In this document: positions 1-9,917 of the stretch, piece after piece
Layout: each line of letters starts with the position of its first letter
Position numbering within the stretch: position 1 is the first letter of the stretch
Source: an uncultured Lachnospiraceae bacterium
GTDB taxonomy: Bacteria > Bacillota > Clostridia > Lachnospirales > Lachnospiraceae
DNA: 64,000 bases
Direction: 5' to 3'
NCBI GenBank assembly: GCA_946544235.1
Contig: CAMNMC010000105.1
Coordinates: forward strand, 1 to 64,000
Position numbers and translations under genes: made by a program
The notes under the pieces: generated by a model
The model's input: the letters and a program-made list of their open reading frames with translations, nothing else
Database searches by the model: none
What the model was told of the DNA's origin: nothing

Positions 1-627
1 CTGCCTCCCATCAAGCTCAGCCTTCAGTGCTTCAAGTCCCTTCTTATACTCATCAATAAGATTAAGAGTCCTCTTAAGCTCCTTCTCTTTATCGACTATG
101 CTCCTGTAAGTTGCATCAATATCATCTCTGTTTCTTTCGATATTGGCTATAAGAACACTGGTGTGATCATCTATCTCAGCCATCTTGCTCTCTGTCTTCT
201 CATCAAGCTCATTAAGCCTGGTCGCACCTGTATTATCTATTCCTGCAAGGACCTTATTACCGGCATTCTCAATCTCAATGATCTTGCTCTGTCCTGCATC
301 ATCTATCTTGGAGATATTATCTTCAACCTTCTGATCCATCGTCTGAAGCTTGTTGTTGAACTTCTCCAAGGCCTTCTTATTCTCCTTATCGATCATATCG
401 TTATTACTCTTGATCTTATTTGCGATTTCCTTCTCGATCATCGGCTTAAGGTTTTTTGACTTTCCGCTGATGGATTTATTGATGTAATCATCAACCAATT
501 TATCGATATTCTGCTTTTTGTCATCAGGAAGATCAGTTATCTCCTCTTCTTTTCCATTCATGATAAAACAGCTTGCGATCAGAAATGCAACCGCTATGAT
601 AATAAGAACTATGAGTACTGCTGTCAT
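1..627 (-). CDS. Membrane-anchored coiled-coil hypothetical protein (3' end outside window)
   Basis: Open minus frame from ATG at 627 to the window edge: MTAVLIVLIIIAVAFLIASCFIMNGKEEEITDLPDDKKQNIDKLVDDYINK..., one N-terminal TM segment then a long charged coiled coil. Absent from the ORF track, probably because it has no stop in the window. Confidence 0.7.
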   Translation of the reverse strand, partial: MTAVLIVLIIIAVAFLIASCFIMNGKEEEITDLPDDKKQNIDKLVDDYINKSISGKSKNLKPMIEKEIANKIKSNNDMIDKENKKALEKFNNKLQTMDQKVEDNISKIDDAGQSKIIEIENAGNKVLAGIDNTGATRLNELDEKTESKMAEIDDHTSVLIANIERNRDDIDATYRSIVDKEKELKRTLNLIDEYKKGLEALKAELDGRQ

Positions 628-817
628 TTTTCACTTCTCCTCTTAAATCTTATATTTCTTATACTCCGGATGCCGCCGCGCACCCGTTTTTTGCCACAAA
701 TACATTAAAGCATTTTTTAATATATTTTGCCACATTTTTATTATATTTTTTATTATTTCTTCAGAATCCGAAGACCCGATGTATATCATCTCGCAGACTC
801 CGAATAAAACAGCCTCT

Positions 818-1588
818 TTAAATGCCTAACTCTTCAAATATCGCATCATTGATTATGCGGATATAGGTTCCTCTCATACCCTGGGAACGTGACTCGATGA
901 TACCCGCTCCCTCAAGCTTTTTAAGTGCATTTACTATTATGGATCTGGTTATGCGGTATTTTGTTGCAACTCTGCTTGCAACCAGAAGTCCCTCTTTCTT
1001 GTCCATCTCCTTAAATACACAGACCATGGCATCCTTCTCGGAAACGGAAAGCGACTCTGTTGCAGATTTCACCATAATATGCTTTCTTCTCTCGTCCTCA
1101 TCCTCTTCGTAGATGGCTCTCATCATTTCCAGTTCGATAACGGTATTCATATATTCGCTGAATATGATGTCATCCACAGAGAAGGAGTCCTTCTCCCTGT
1201 AAATAAAGGTAGTTCCAAGTCTTTCGCCTGCAAAATCGACAGGCATGACAATAGCTGAAAAATCCTTATCACTCGCCTTCTCGAACCCAAGCGTCATCAG
1301 ATTGACGTTTTCCTTGGTCGACAGAACAGACAGGAATCTTTCATTAAGACTTTCATCAATAACCTCACCGATATTATCGGCAAGGAGCTCATGAATAGCT
1401 TTAAGCTTGTCATTACCGTATATTCCCAGAACCTTACCTTTAAGGCTGACAACCATCACATTGGCATTAAGTATCTCTCCCGCACATTTGCAGATATCAT
1501 TAAATACAACCTTGTACGAAGAATTATTATGCAGGAGCTTATTCAGTTTTCTTGTTTTATCCAGCAGCTGAACGCTCAAACGGATCAC
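818..1588 (-). CDS. codY: GTP-sensing pleiotropic transcriptional regulator CodY
   Basis: 256 aa; N-terminal GAF-like domain and C-terminal wHTH (ASRVATKYRITRSIIVNALKKLEGAGIIESRSQGMRGTYIRI), characteristic of CodY. Confidence 0.95.
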   Translation of the reverse strand: MIRLSVQLLDKTRKLNKLLHNNSSYKVVFNDICKCAGEILNANVMVVSLKGKVLGIYGNDKLKAIHELLADNIGEVIDESLNERFLSVLSTKENVNLMTLGFEKASDKDFSAIVMPVDFAGERLGTTFIYREKDSFSVDDIIFSEYMNTVIELEMMRAIYEEDEDERRKHIMVKSATESLSVSEKDAMVCVFKEMDKKEGLLVASRVATKYRITRSIIVNALKKLEGAGIIESRSQGMRGTYIRIINDAIFEELGI

Positions 1589-1712
1589 CTCATTCTAAAA
1601 TATATGTGCATAAAAAGAGCCAAATGCCGACGCGACCTTTGACTCTCTGTTTTATTGACATATACAATTTAACATATCAGAACATGAAAAACAACTTAAT
1701 TGTCAAACAAAT

Positions 1713-3689
1713 TTAATTGTTTTCAGACTTTTTATCACTGGACGGTCTGGTCCATGACATATAATCACATTCAGGGAAATCTATACAGCCATAGAATCTT
1801 CTTCCCTTCTTGGTTCTTCTGACGATCAGATCCTTACCGCACTTAGGACATGCCACTCCTATCTTCTCGAGATAAGGCTTGGTATTCTTGCACTCAGGGA
1901 AGCCAGGGCAGGCAAGGAATTTGCCGTGAGGGCCATATTTAATGACCATCATTCTTCCGCATTCCTCACACTGAGTATCAGAAACCTCATCAGCTATATG
2001 TACATTTTCAAGAACTTTTTCGGCATTTTTAACTGCTATATCAAGATCAGGATAGAAATTCCTGACAACCACCTTCCAGTCGATCACGCCCTCGCCGATA
2101 CTGTCCAGAAGACTTTCCATATTGGCAGTAAACTCTGTATTTATGATAACAGGAAATGCCTTTTCCATGATACCGTTTACAGCCTCACCAAGCTCGGTTA
2201 CATAGAGATTCTTCTCTTCCTTGATGATATATCTGCGGTTCATTATGACAGAAATAGTCGGTGCATAGGTTGAAGGACGGCCGATACCGTTTTCCTCCAT
2301 GGTTCTTACAAGAAGAGCCTCTGTATAATGAGCCGGCGGCTGAGTGAAATGCTGCTTCGGATCAAAATAGTCAAGCTTCAGCACGGTTCCCTTCTGAAGA
2401 GCATCTATACTCTTGTTCTTTATATCCTTTTCCTCACTGTCGGACTTATAAACCTTCATAAAGCCTTCGAAGGAAAGTGCGCTTGTATTTGCCTTGAAGG
2501 ATGCATCTCCTGCTTTAACCGTTACAGCCACAGTTTTATAAACAGCCGGTTTCATCCTGCTGGCGAGAAATCTGTTATAGATAAGCTGATAGAGCCTGAA
2601 GAGATCTCTTGAAACACTGTCCTTAAGATTCTCAGGTTTAATATCTATATTTGTAGGTCTTATAGCCTCGTGGGCATCCTGTATCCTCTTGCCCTTATTT
2701 CCGTCTCTGCTCTCCTCGGCAACATAGTCCGCACCATAGTTAGCAGTGATAAAATCTCTTGCAGCCTTGTCTGCCTCTTCGGAAATTCTGACAGAATCGG
2801 TACGCAGGTAGGTAATGAGACCGATGGTTCCCTTACCCTTGACATCAACACCTTCATAGAGCTCCTGTGCAAGCTTCATGGTCTTGGAGGTTGAAAAATT
2901 AAGTCTTGACGACGCATCCTGCTGAAGTGTACTGGTTGTGAAAGGAAGCGGTGCCTTTCTGGTCCTTGTTCCCTCCTTAACCTCACTTACCAGAAATTCT
3001 GCCTTGCCGGCATCCTGCATTATCCTGTCAGCCTCTTCCTTTGAAGCGATATCTCCGGAATAATGAAAAGCTATACTGCTCTTTGATCCCGGAACCTCGA
3101 GAAGACTGTCAAGTGTCCAGTATTCTTCAGGAACAAATGCATTTATCTCATTTTCCCTGTCACATATCATCTTAAGCGCTGCAGACTGTACACGACCTGC
3201 CGAAAGCCCTCTCTTAACCTTCTGCCAGAGAAGCGGACTTATCTCATAACCAACAAGTCTGTCAAGAACACGTCTTGCCTGCTGAGCATCAACAAGACTC
3301 ATATCTATCTCACGCGCATTTTTGATTGATTCCTTAACCGCACTCTTAGTGATCTCGTTGAAGGTAATTCTTTTATATTTCTTATCCTCAAGCTTAAGTG
3401 CGATTGCCAGATGATATGAAATAGCCTCTCCTTCACGGTCAGGGTCAGTTGCGAGATATATCTTATCTGCTTTCTTAACCTCTTTACGAAGCGCAGCAAG
3501 AACATCACCCTTACCCCTTATGGTGATGTACTGTGGTTCGAAATCATTTTCGATATCTATACCCATTTTACTCTTCGGAAGATCCCTTACATGGCCGTAT
3601 GAAGCTATGACCTCGTAGTCCTTTCCGAGAAACTTTTTTATTGTTTTTGCCTTAGCCGGTGACTCGACTATAACAAGATTTTTTGCCAT
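1713..3689 (-). CDS. topA: DNA topoisomerase I
   Basis: MAKNLVIVESPAKAKTIKKFLGKDYEVIASYGHVRDLP Toprim start, TYLRTDS active site, two C-terminal Cys4 zinc fingers. Start set to the MAKNL methionine rather than the longer track ORF. Confidence 0.97.
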   Translation of the reverse strand: MAKNLVIVESPAKAKTIKKFLGKDYEVIASYGHVRDLPKSKMGIDIENDFEPQYITIRGKGDVLAALRKEVKKADKIYLATDPDREGEAISYHLAIALKLEDKKYKRITFNEITKSAVKESIKNAREIDMSLVDAQQARRVLDRLVGYEISPLLWQKVKRGLSAGRVQSAALKMICDRENEINAFVPEEYWTLDSLLEVPGSKSSIAFHYSGDIASKEEADRIMQDAGKAEFLVSEVKEGTRTRKAPLPFTTSTLQQDASSRLNFSTSKTMKLAQELYEGVDVKGKGTIGLITYLRTDSVRISEEADKAARDFITANYGADYVAEESRDGNKGKRIQDAHEAIRPTNIDIKPENLKDSVSRDLFRLYQLIYNRFLASRMKPAVYKTVAVTVKAGDASFKANTSALSFEGFMKVYKSDSEEKDIKNKSIDALQKGTVLKLDYFDPKQHFTQPPAHYTEALLVRTMEENGIGRPSTYAPTISVIMNRRYIIKEEKNLYVTELGEAVNGIMEKAFPVIINTEFTANMESLLDSIGEGVIDWKVVVRNFYPDLDIAVKNAEKVLENVHIADEVSDTQCEECGRMMVIKYGPHGKFLACPGFPECKNTKPYLEKIGVACPKCGKDLIVRRTKKGRRFYGCIDFPECDYMSWTRPSSDKKSENN

Positions 3690-3902
3690 TATCCAAACCC
3701 CTCTATGATTAAAAATCCTTGTAAAATATGCTGTTATAAATACTTCCGGCACCACATAGTGCCTTTCCCTTCGTTACGATTGCATAATATACAACAAATT
3801 TTTTCATAATGCAAGAGAGTTTTTTCTATATTATATATCAGCCTGCCACCATCTGCCTGTCATCTAAGCTGATTGACACATGATGACAGGTCAGGTTTTT
3901 GA

Positions 3903-5114
3903 TCAGCGAATCGTCCTTTGATAGTAGCCTCTTTCGACTTCTGCTATAAGTCCCAGACTCTTCAGTTTTATCAGTCCTGCAATACACATAGCCAGTCCTA
4001 TCCCCGACATTTTAACTATATCATCGATAAAAATCGGATCACTTGAAATGCACTCATAAATCTTCTCTTCAGCCACACTAAACTGTGTAAGCAGTCCTCT
4101 TTCACAGATTCTTCCTCCGGACGTATTATCGCCGGTATAATTATTTGTCACTTTATTTCTTCTACTGCCGGACACAGCTCCGGTCAGACTTTCTTTCTTT
4201 TCTTTATTCGCACAGTGTTGTTCATATTGCGATACTCCCATCAGATCTTCAAGGATCACATCCACATCATCAACCAGAGTTGCACCATTCCTGATAAGCC
4301 TGTTGGTCCCTGCACTCAGCGGATCGTTCAGCCTTCCCGGAACGGCATATATATTTCTCCCCTGAAGGAGAGCCTGATCTGCAGTTATGAGAGACCCGCT
4401 TCTCTCGCGTGCTTCAACAACTATCGTTCCCTGACACAAACCGCTTATGATACGGTTACGTAGTGGAAAATTATAGGCAAACGACGGTATATCAAGTCCA
4501 TTCTCGGAGATCACCAGATGCTCCTCATACATTTTTCTGTAAAGAAGCTCATTCCCCTTCGGGTAAATATAGTTGATCCCGCAGCCCGATACTCCTATGG
4601 TCTTACCGCCGCCTTTGATCGCGCCTTTATGTGAAGCAGTATCTATGCCATACGCAAGGCCGCTCACAACGACCACCCCTGCCTTAGCCAGCCCTGATGC
4701 AATATGCTGAGCCGCCTCTCTTCCATATTCGGTAGCCTGTCTGGAGCCGACCATGGCGATCATATATGGCATGTTTAAGATATCAGGCTGACCCTTATAG
4801 AAAATAATCCTTGGCGGATCAATGATCGACTTAAGTCTCTCCGGATATTCCGGATCATCAAGCATGATATATCCATAGCCTTCTTCCTTAATCCTCTCTT
4901 TATATCTATACACTCTTTCCTCAATATCATCTCCACTGAGGAGCTGTCCGAGCTTTTCCGCCATATTTCCCGTTATAAGAAGCTTAAACTCCTCCGCGTC
5001 CGCTTTGCATACCGCCCGGGCACTGCCAAAATGCTCTATAAGCGTAGATAAACTGACCGTTCCGAGTTCATTTATCCCCGCCAGAAACAGCAGATAATCG
5101 CGTTCCGTTATCAT
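3903..5114 (-). CDS. dprA: DNA-processing protein DprA/Smf
   Basis: Rossmann-like core MVGSRQATEYGREAAQHIASGLAKAGVVVVSGLAYGIDTASHKGAI...VVEARERSGSLITADQALLQGRNIYAVPG. Confidence 0.95.
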   Translation of the reverse strand: MITERDYLLFLAGINELGTVSLSTLIEHFGSARAVCKADAEEFKLLITGNMAEKLGQLLSGDDIEERVYRYKERIKEEGYGYIMLDDPEYPERLKSIIDPPRIIFYKGQPDILNMPYMIAMVGSRQATEYGREAAQHIASGLAKAGVVVVSGLAYGIDTASHKGAIKGGGKTIGVSGCGINYIYPKGNELLYRKMYEEHLVISENGLDIPSFAYNFPLRNRIISGLCQGTIVVEARERSGSLITADQALLQGRNIYAVPGRLNDPLSAGTNRLIRNGATLVDDVDVILEDLMGVSQYEQHCANKEKKESLTGAVSGSRRNKVTNNYTGDNTSGGRICERGLLTQFSVAEEKIYECISSDPIFIDDIVKMSGIGLAMCIAGLIKLKSLGLIAEVERGYYQRTIR

Positions 5115-6673
5115 ATATCATCACCCGTCCTTTCCTCCATGGCTGTATTACGATAAAACATCGCTTCATAGACATCCTCTTCACTTATTTCCTCATGATC
5201 ATTAAGATCTGCCACTGTTCTGGCAAGCTTCTTTATTCGGAAATACCCTCTCGCCGAAAGCTGAGATTTCTCAAATTCGTTTTTAAGGAGTCGCTCGCCG
5301 GAGGATGCTATGTGAATGTATTTTCCCAGAAGCTCCTGACGCAGTTCGGAATTATAATTAAACTGTTCATCTCTGTATCGGTAAAGCTGACGTTCTCTGG
5401 CGGCAAGTATCATATTTCTCATCTCCCCGGATGAAAGTGTCGGAGTATCATCCGAAAGAGCACTGTACGGAACCGGACGGACAAGCAGCCTGATATCTAT
5501 TCTGTCCATTATAGGAAAGCTTATCTTATTCCTGAAGGCTCTGATCTCACGCTCCGAACAGTGGCACAGCCTTCTGTCGGGATAATGTCCGCACGGACAT
5601 GGATTACTCGCAGCAACCAGCATGAATTCAGCAGGAAAATCATAGACAGCGTGCAGCCTCGAGATTGTGACCCTCTTATCCTCCATCGGCTGACGCAGGC
5701 ATTCTATAACATTCTTTTTATACTCGGGAAGCTCATCCAGAAAGAGCACTCCCCTGTGTGAGAGGCTCACCTCGCCGGGCTTCGGCACAATGCCTCCGCC
5801 CATAAGTGCAGTCGAAGTGACAGTGTGATGAGGGCTTCTGAAGGGTCTCCTTGAGATAAGTCCTTCCGTATTTTTAGTCAGTCCTGCGATACTGTATATC
5901 TTTGTAAGCTCAATACTCTCATCAAAACCGAGGGGCGGCATGATTCCCGGAATACATTTGGCAATCATGGATTTACCCGAACCTGCCGCGCCATTCATAA
6001 GTATATTATGGAAGCCCGACACAGCCAGCATAACTCCTCTCTTCATACTGTCCTGCCCTTTGACTGAAAGCATGTCATGTTCTGCCCGAAGCTGCCTGCT
6101 TGCGTTATCATCAGGGGTGTTCATCGTTACCCCGCCCTTTCTGATAATAACCGCATCCTTTTTTCCTTCACACAGATAGTCCACCAGCGCTGCTATATCA
6201 TCCATACCAAATATGGTTATACCTTCTACGAGAGCCGCCTCACTAATATTTCCGCAAGGCAGGATTACTTTTTTTATCCCTTGCTTTGAGGCATAGTGAA
6301 CTATTGGAAGAACGCCCTCTACAGGCTTGATCTCGCCTGAAAGTCCCAGTTCTCCCAGAATAATAGTGTTTTCAAGTTTGTTTTCGGGAATGATCTGCAT
6401 CGAAACAAGAATAGCTGATGCTATTGCCAGATCATAGACTGCTCCGTCCTTTTTTACATCTGCCGGCGATAGATTAACGGTTATCCTGCTGGCCGGAAGG
6501 ACAAAGCCTGAATTTTTGAGCGCGGTTCTCACTCTCTCACCCGACTCCCTGACAGATGATGCAAGGTAGCCCACAAGAGACAGAACCGGCAGTCCGGGAC
6601 TAATGTCTGCTTCAACATTTACCAGCATCCCATCAATACCGAGTGTCATACCACTGATTACTTTACTGTACAT
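5111..6673 (-). CDS. YifB/ComM family Mg chelatase-like AAA ATPase
   Basis: MYSKVISGMTLGIDGMLVNVEADISPGLPVLSLVGYLASSVRESGERVRTALKNSGF; GAAGSGKSMIAKCIPGI Walker A; RPFRSPHHT. Start moved to 6673 because a terminator-like hairpin lies at 6738-6797 inside the longer track ORF. Confidence 0.93.
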   Translation of the reverse strand: MYSKVISGMTLGIDGMLVNVEADISPGLPVLSLVGYLASSVRESGERVRTALKNSGFVLPASRITVNLSPADVKKDGAVYDLAIASAILVSMQIIPENKLENTIILGELGLSGEIKPVEGVLPIVHYASKQGIKKVILPCGNISEAALVEGITIFGMDDIAALVDYLCEGKKDAVIIRKGGVTMNTPDDNASRQLRAEHDMLSVKGQDSMKRGVMLAVSGFHNILMNGAAGSGKSMIAKCIPGIMPPLGFDESIELTKIYSIAGLTKNTEGLISRRPFRSPHHTVTSTALMGGGIVPKPGEVSLSHRGVLFLDELPEYKKNVIECLRQPMEDKRVTISRLHAVYDFPAEFMLVAASNPCPCGHYPDRRLCHCSEREIRAFRNKISFPIMDRIDIRLLVRPVPYSALSDDTPTLSSGEMRNMILAARERQLYRYRDEQFNYNSELRQELLGKYIHIASSGERLLKNEFEKSQLSARGYFRIKKLARTVADLNDHEEISEEDVYEAMFYRNTAMEERTGDDI

Positions 6674-6737
6674 TTTTTCTCCTTCCGCCTCTCCGGTGCA
6701 GTGAAGAAAAATGTATTTAAAATATAACAGAAAAAAC

Positions 6738-6797
6738 AAAAAAGAGCAAATCGGGAAGGTCGCAGTTTTGTGGCGCAACAAACCGAAGCTCTTTTTT
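6738..6797 (-). terminator. Bidirectional intrinsic terminator-like hairpin
   Basis: Perfect 10-bp arms aaaaaagagc (6738-6747) and gctctttttt (6788-6797), inner tcgg/ccga pairing, A/T tracts on both sides; lies between the flavin reductase stop and the yifB start. Confidence 0.7.
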
Positions 6798-6845
6798 ATT
6801 ATCTGATTACCATCTGCCATAATCTTAACAGATGTAAAGTTTAAA

Positions 6846-7409
6846 TTATCGTTTTCTCACAGAGTATCCGAACGAACCCAGCTTCTCGCCCAGTGTGAAA
6901 TACTCACCATGCGAGTAAACCATAAGCCCTGAGGCATTCAGGTCGAATTTACCTGTTTCATCCATAAACTCATTACTTGCAGATACCGAAACGACCTCTG
7001 CGATGAACATATCATGCGAACCGAGCGGTATTATCTCCTTAACCTTGCAGGCGATGCAAAGAGGGCTCTCATCAATTCCCGGACATGACACACCCTTTAC
7101 TTCGACCGGTGTAAGCTTCATCTCAGCAAATTTATCAGTATCCTTTCCGGACTTCACTCCGCAATAATCGGTTGCGAAGGTGAGTTTATCATTTACAAGA
7201 TTGATAACAAACTCTCCGGTTTCTTTGATTATATCATATGAATATCTTGACGGACGGATTGATATGCTGACCATTGCAGGGTCTGAACATATGGTTCCCG
7301 CCCAGGCTATTGTAAGGGCATTTGGCTTCTCGCCCGGTCTCCGGCAGCTTACAAGAACCGCAGGGAGCGGGTAGAGCATGTTGCCCGGCTTAAATTCTGC
7401 TCTGGACAT
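6846..7409 (-). CDS. Flavin reductase family protein
   Basis: PGNMLYPLPAVLVSCRRPGEKPNALTIAWAGTICSDPAMVSISIRPSRYSYDIIKETGEFVINL, FMN-binding split-barrel flavin reductase signature. Confidence 0.88.
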   Translation of the reverse strand: MSRAEFKPGNMLYPLPAVLVSCRRPGEKPNALTIAWAGTICSDPAMVSISIRPSRYSYDIIKETGEFVINLVNDKLTFATDYCGVKSGKDTDKFAEMKLTPVEVKGVSCPGIDESPLCIACKVKEIIPLGSHDMFIAEVVSVSASNEFMDETGKFDLNASGLMVYSHGEYFTLGEKLGSFGYSVRKR

Positions 7410-7450
7410 ATATCCTCTCTTTCTATTCCCACGCCTCGTCTCACTTAATA

Positions 7451-8401
7451 TCAATAATTAAAGTATACCAGTTCCTCACTGGCCGGAGATGTCTTCGAAA
7501 CACTGTCGGCGTAGATTACAGGGCCGTCGCCCTCGAATTCAGGATAGAATTCTTTCTCGATCGTACCTTCAACGATAACCCAGTCGCGGTCCTTCAGAGA
7601 CTTAGCGCCGCCATAGTAGCACTTAAAGCCTACAAAGGCAACATCCGCTGCACAGCAGGTCATTGCGAAACGGCCCGGAACAAATTCATTTGCGCCGTAG
7701 GTGCTTGGCTTATGAACCATTGCCTTGAATTTGATCTTCTTGCCGAGATATTTGTCAGGATTATCTGCAGCATCGATGTAGAACAGACCAAAATCCTCCT
7801 CATCAAAGGTGATGAGCGGACCATCCGTATCGAAAGGAAGCTCAGCCTCCTCCTCGTCAGCATCAGCGACACCGTCTTTGTTTTCAAATATAACCTGAGC
7901 ACGTCTGTTTACAGCTCTTATACTTCTTCTGTATTCAGCCTTCTTGGTATTCTCATCACAGCGATTGAAGATGATCATATCGGCATTCTTAAGCTGATCC
8001 ATGATGATCTTCTTCATGTTACTGATATAAACATCAAAGGTCGATGCATCCACGAAAGAAAGCACCTGAACAACTGTCCAGCCCTTTGGAACACGGATAT
8101 TAAATATCCTGTCAAGCTCCCACATGCCGTTGTACTCGATCATAACCAGCTCCGGCTTAACCCTCGCACTGATATTAAGGAGATTCTCGGCATTCAGAGT
8201 TTCCTCGGTGATGAACTCGACAAATATATTCTTCTTTGCCAGAGCTTCGATATCATATTCTTCCTCTCCGTCCTCGCAGACAAGGAGAAGTGTTTTCTGT
8301 CCGTCAGTAAATGAACGGTCTATCAGAGTTTCCTTGGCAAATCTGGTCTTGCCGCTGCCAAGAAAGCCCATAAATACATAAACAGGAATTTCCTTATTCA
8401 T
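7451..8401 (-). CDS. CobW-like GTP-binding protein with C-terminal DUF1980/TIGR03943-like domain
   Basis: P-loop FMGFLGSGKTRFAKETL; C-terminus YIDAADNPDKYLGKKIKFKAMVHK...FVPGRFAMTCCAADVAFVGFKCYY...DWVIVEGTIEKE resembles DUF1980 (by recall). Confidence 0.75.
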   Translation of the reverse strand: MNKEIPVYVFMGFLGSGKTRFAKETLIDRSFTDGQKTLLLVCEDGEEEYDIEALAKKNIFVEFITEETLNAENLLNISARVKPELVMIEYNGMWELDRIFNIRVPKGWTVVQVLSFVDASTFDVYISNMKKIIMDQLKNADMIIFNRCDENTKKAEYRRSIRAVNRRAQVIFENKDGVADADEEEAELPFDTDGPLITFDEEDFGLFYIDAADNPDKYLGKKIKFKAMVHKPSTYGANEFVPGRFAMTCCAADVAFVGFKCYYGGAKSLKDRDWVIVEGTIEKEFYPEFEGDGPVIYADSVSKTSPASEELVYFNY

Positions 8402-8422
8402 ATTTTTCCTCACATTATAATA

Positions 8423-9619
8423 CTAGTTTACACCAAAGAGTTCAGCAATCTTAGCTTCATCCAGCTTGCTGCCGATAACGCAGAGCTTTCCGGTATAGTC
8501 AGCAACGCCCTCTCTTACCTCATACTCGCCCGGCACAAGGTCAAACTCAAGCCACTTGCCCTCCTTGTTAGGGATGATTCCCTTGGCACGAAGGATGATA
8601 CCGAACTCATTGTCCTCTTCAACTGCAAGCTTATCAAGTATAGCCTTGAGATCTGACTCATCATATTTGTGAGCTGTCTCTCTGCCCCAGCTTGTAAATA
8701 TCTCATCTGCATCATGTCCGTGATGATGGTGATGATGTCCGCAGCTGCATACTCCGTTCTCATCATAGTGATGGTGATGCTCGTGTTCATCGTCATCATC
8801 ATCATCATCATCATCGTCGTGGTGATGGTGGTGATGTTCATGCTCCTCGTCATCATCGTCGTCATGATGGTGGTGATGTTCATGCTCGTCGTCATCATCG
8901 TCATCGTCGTCATCATGATGATGTCCGCAGCTGCATACTCCATTCTCATCATAATGATGGTGATGATGGTGATCATCCTTCTCAGGATCATATTTGAAAT
9001 TCTTCATGATATCTTCTATAGATGAAGAATGCTCAATAGCATCAAGTATAACCGTACCATCGATCTGATCCCAAGGTGTTGTGATGATCCTTGCGTCAGC
9101 GTTATGCTCCTTGATCATATTTACGACCTCAAGAAGCTTCTCTTCGGTCGCATTCTGGCTTCTGCTGAGAACCACGGTTCCGCAGGCCTCTATCTGATTC
9201 AGGAAAAACTCACCAAAGTTCTTGATATACATCTTAGCCTTGGTAACATCAACGACAGTTGTTGCGCTGTTAAGCTTGATATCGACATCAGCCGATGCTT
9301 TCTCAACCGCCTTGATAACGTCTGAAAGCTTACCAACACCCGATGGCTCGATAATAACTCTGTCCGGCTTATATTCACTTACAACCTTCTTAAGAGCCTC
9401 TCCGAAATCGCCAACAAGTGAACAGCAGATGCAACCTGAATTCATCTCGGTGATTTCGATTCCTGCCTCCTTAAGGAAGCCTCCGTCTATTCCTATCTCA
9501 CCAAATTCATTTTCAATAAGTACAACCTTCTCATTCTTAAAAGCATCCGCAATAAGCTTCTTGATAAGTGTTGTCTTGCCGGCTCCGAGAAAGCCTGAAA
9601 TAATATCGATCTTTGACAT
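8423..9619 (-). CDS. COG0523/CobW family GTPase with long His/Asp-rich metal-binding insert
   Basis: MSKIDIISGFLGAGKTTLIKKLI, ENEFGEIGIDGGFL, MNSGCICCSL (CxCC), SQNAT; insert DDHHHHHHYDENGVCSCGHHHDDDDDDDDDEHEHHHHH...HHHHYDENGVCSCGHHHHHHGH; CobW C-terminal domain after it. Confidence 0.93.
   Translation of the reverse strand: MSKIDIISGFLGAGKTTLIKKLIADAFKNEKVVLIENEFGEIGIDGGFLKEAGIEITEMNSGCICCSLVGDFGEALKKVVSEYKPDRVIIEPSGVGKLSDVIKAVEKASADVDIKLNSATTVVDVTKAKMYIKNFGEFFLNQIEACGTVVLSRSQNATEEKLLEVVNMIKEHNADARIITTPWDQIDGTVILDAIEHSSSIEDIMKNFKYDPEKDDHHHHHHYDENGVCSCGHHHDDDDDDDDDEHEHHHHHDDDDDEEHEHHHHHHDDDDDDDDDDEHEHHHHYDENGVCSCGHHHHHHGHDADEIFTSWGRETAHKYDESDLKAILDKLAVEEDNEFGIILRAKGIIPNKEGKWLEFDLVPGEYEVREGVADYTGKLCVIGSKLDEAKIAELFGVN
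8715..8980. repeat. CAT/TCA trinucleotide-rich low-complexity DNA encoding the His/Asp tract
   Basis: Long runs of catcatcatc / gatgatggtg on the + strand; the flanking modules encode HHHHYDENGVCSCGHHH twice. Confidence 0.85.
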
Positions 9620-9841
9620 TTTCTTCTATTCCTCCATTCTGATATCTTCAGTATGATCGCTGTACATCCCTTTGGAAAACTTATTTATTCATCAAAATAT
9701 ATATTTTACTTACATCATATAATATTTTTCTGATTTCACGCTTAATGTTATAGCAAAAATCATCATAAAATGCAAGAGATTTGCAAAACTCATCACGTAA
9801 ACAATACAATTATTCCCAACATGGCTGTTTCATCAATAACT

Positions 9842-9908
9842 GTATCGTGTATCATATATCGTTTATCATGTATCGCTATCATATATCATTTATCATTTAT
9901 CGTTTATC
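9842..9908. repeat. Degenerate 7-bp tandem repeat (consensus NTATCRT), about 9-10 units
   Basis: gtatcgt gtatcat atatcgt ttatcat gtatcgc tatcat atatcat ttatcat ttatcgt ttatcca. Confidence 0.75.
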
Positions 9909-9917
9909 CAGTAAACT

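Noticed and set aside
7712-8314. Plus-strand 200-aa ORF
   Set aside because: Fully antisense to a well-supported GTPase gene and without a recognisable protein signature.
8669-9025. Plus-strand ORF of 118 aa, Met/Val/Ile-rich
   Set aside because: Antisense to the His/Asp codon runs of the GTPase; composition is a by-product of the CAT/GAT repeats.
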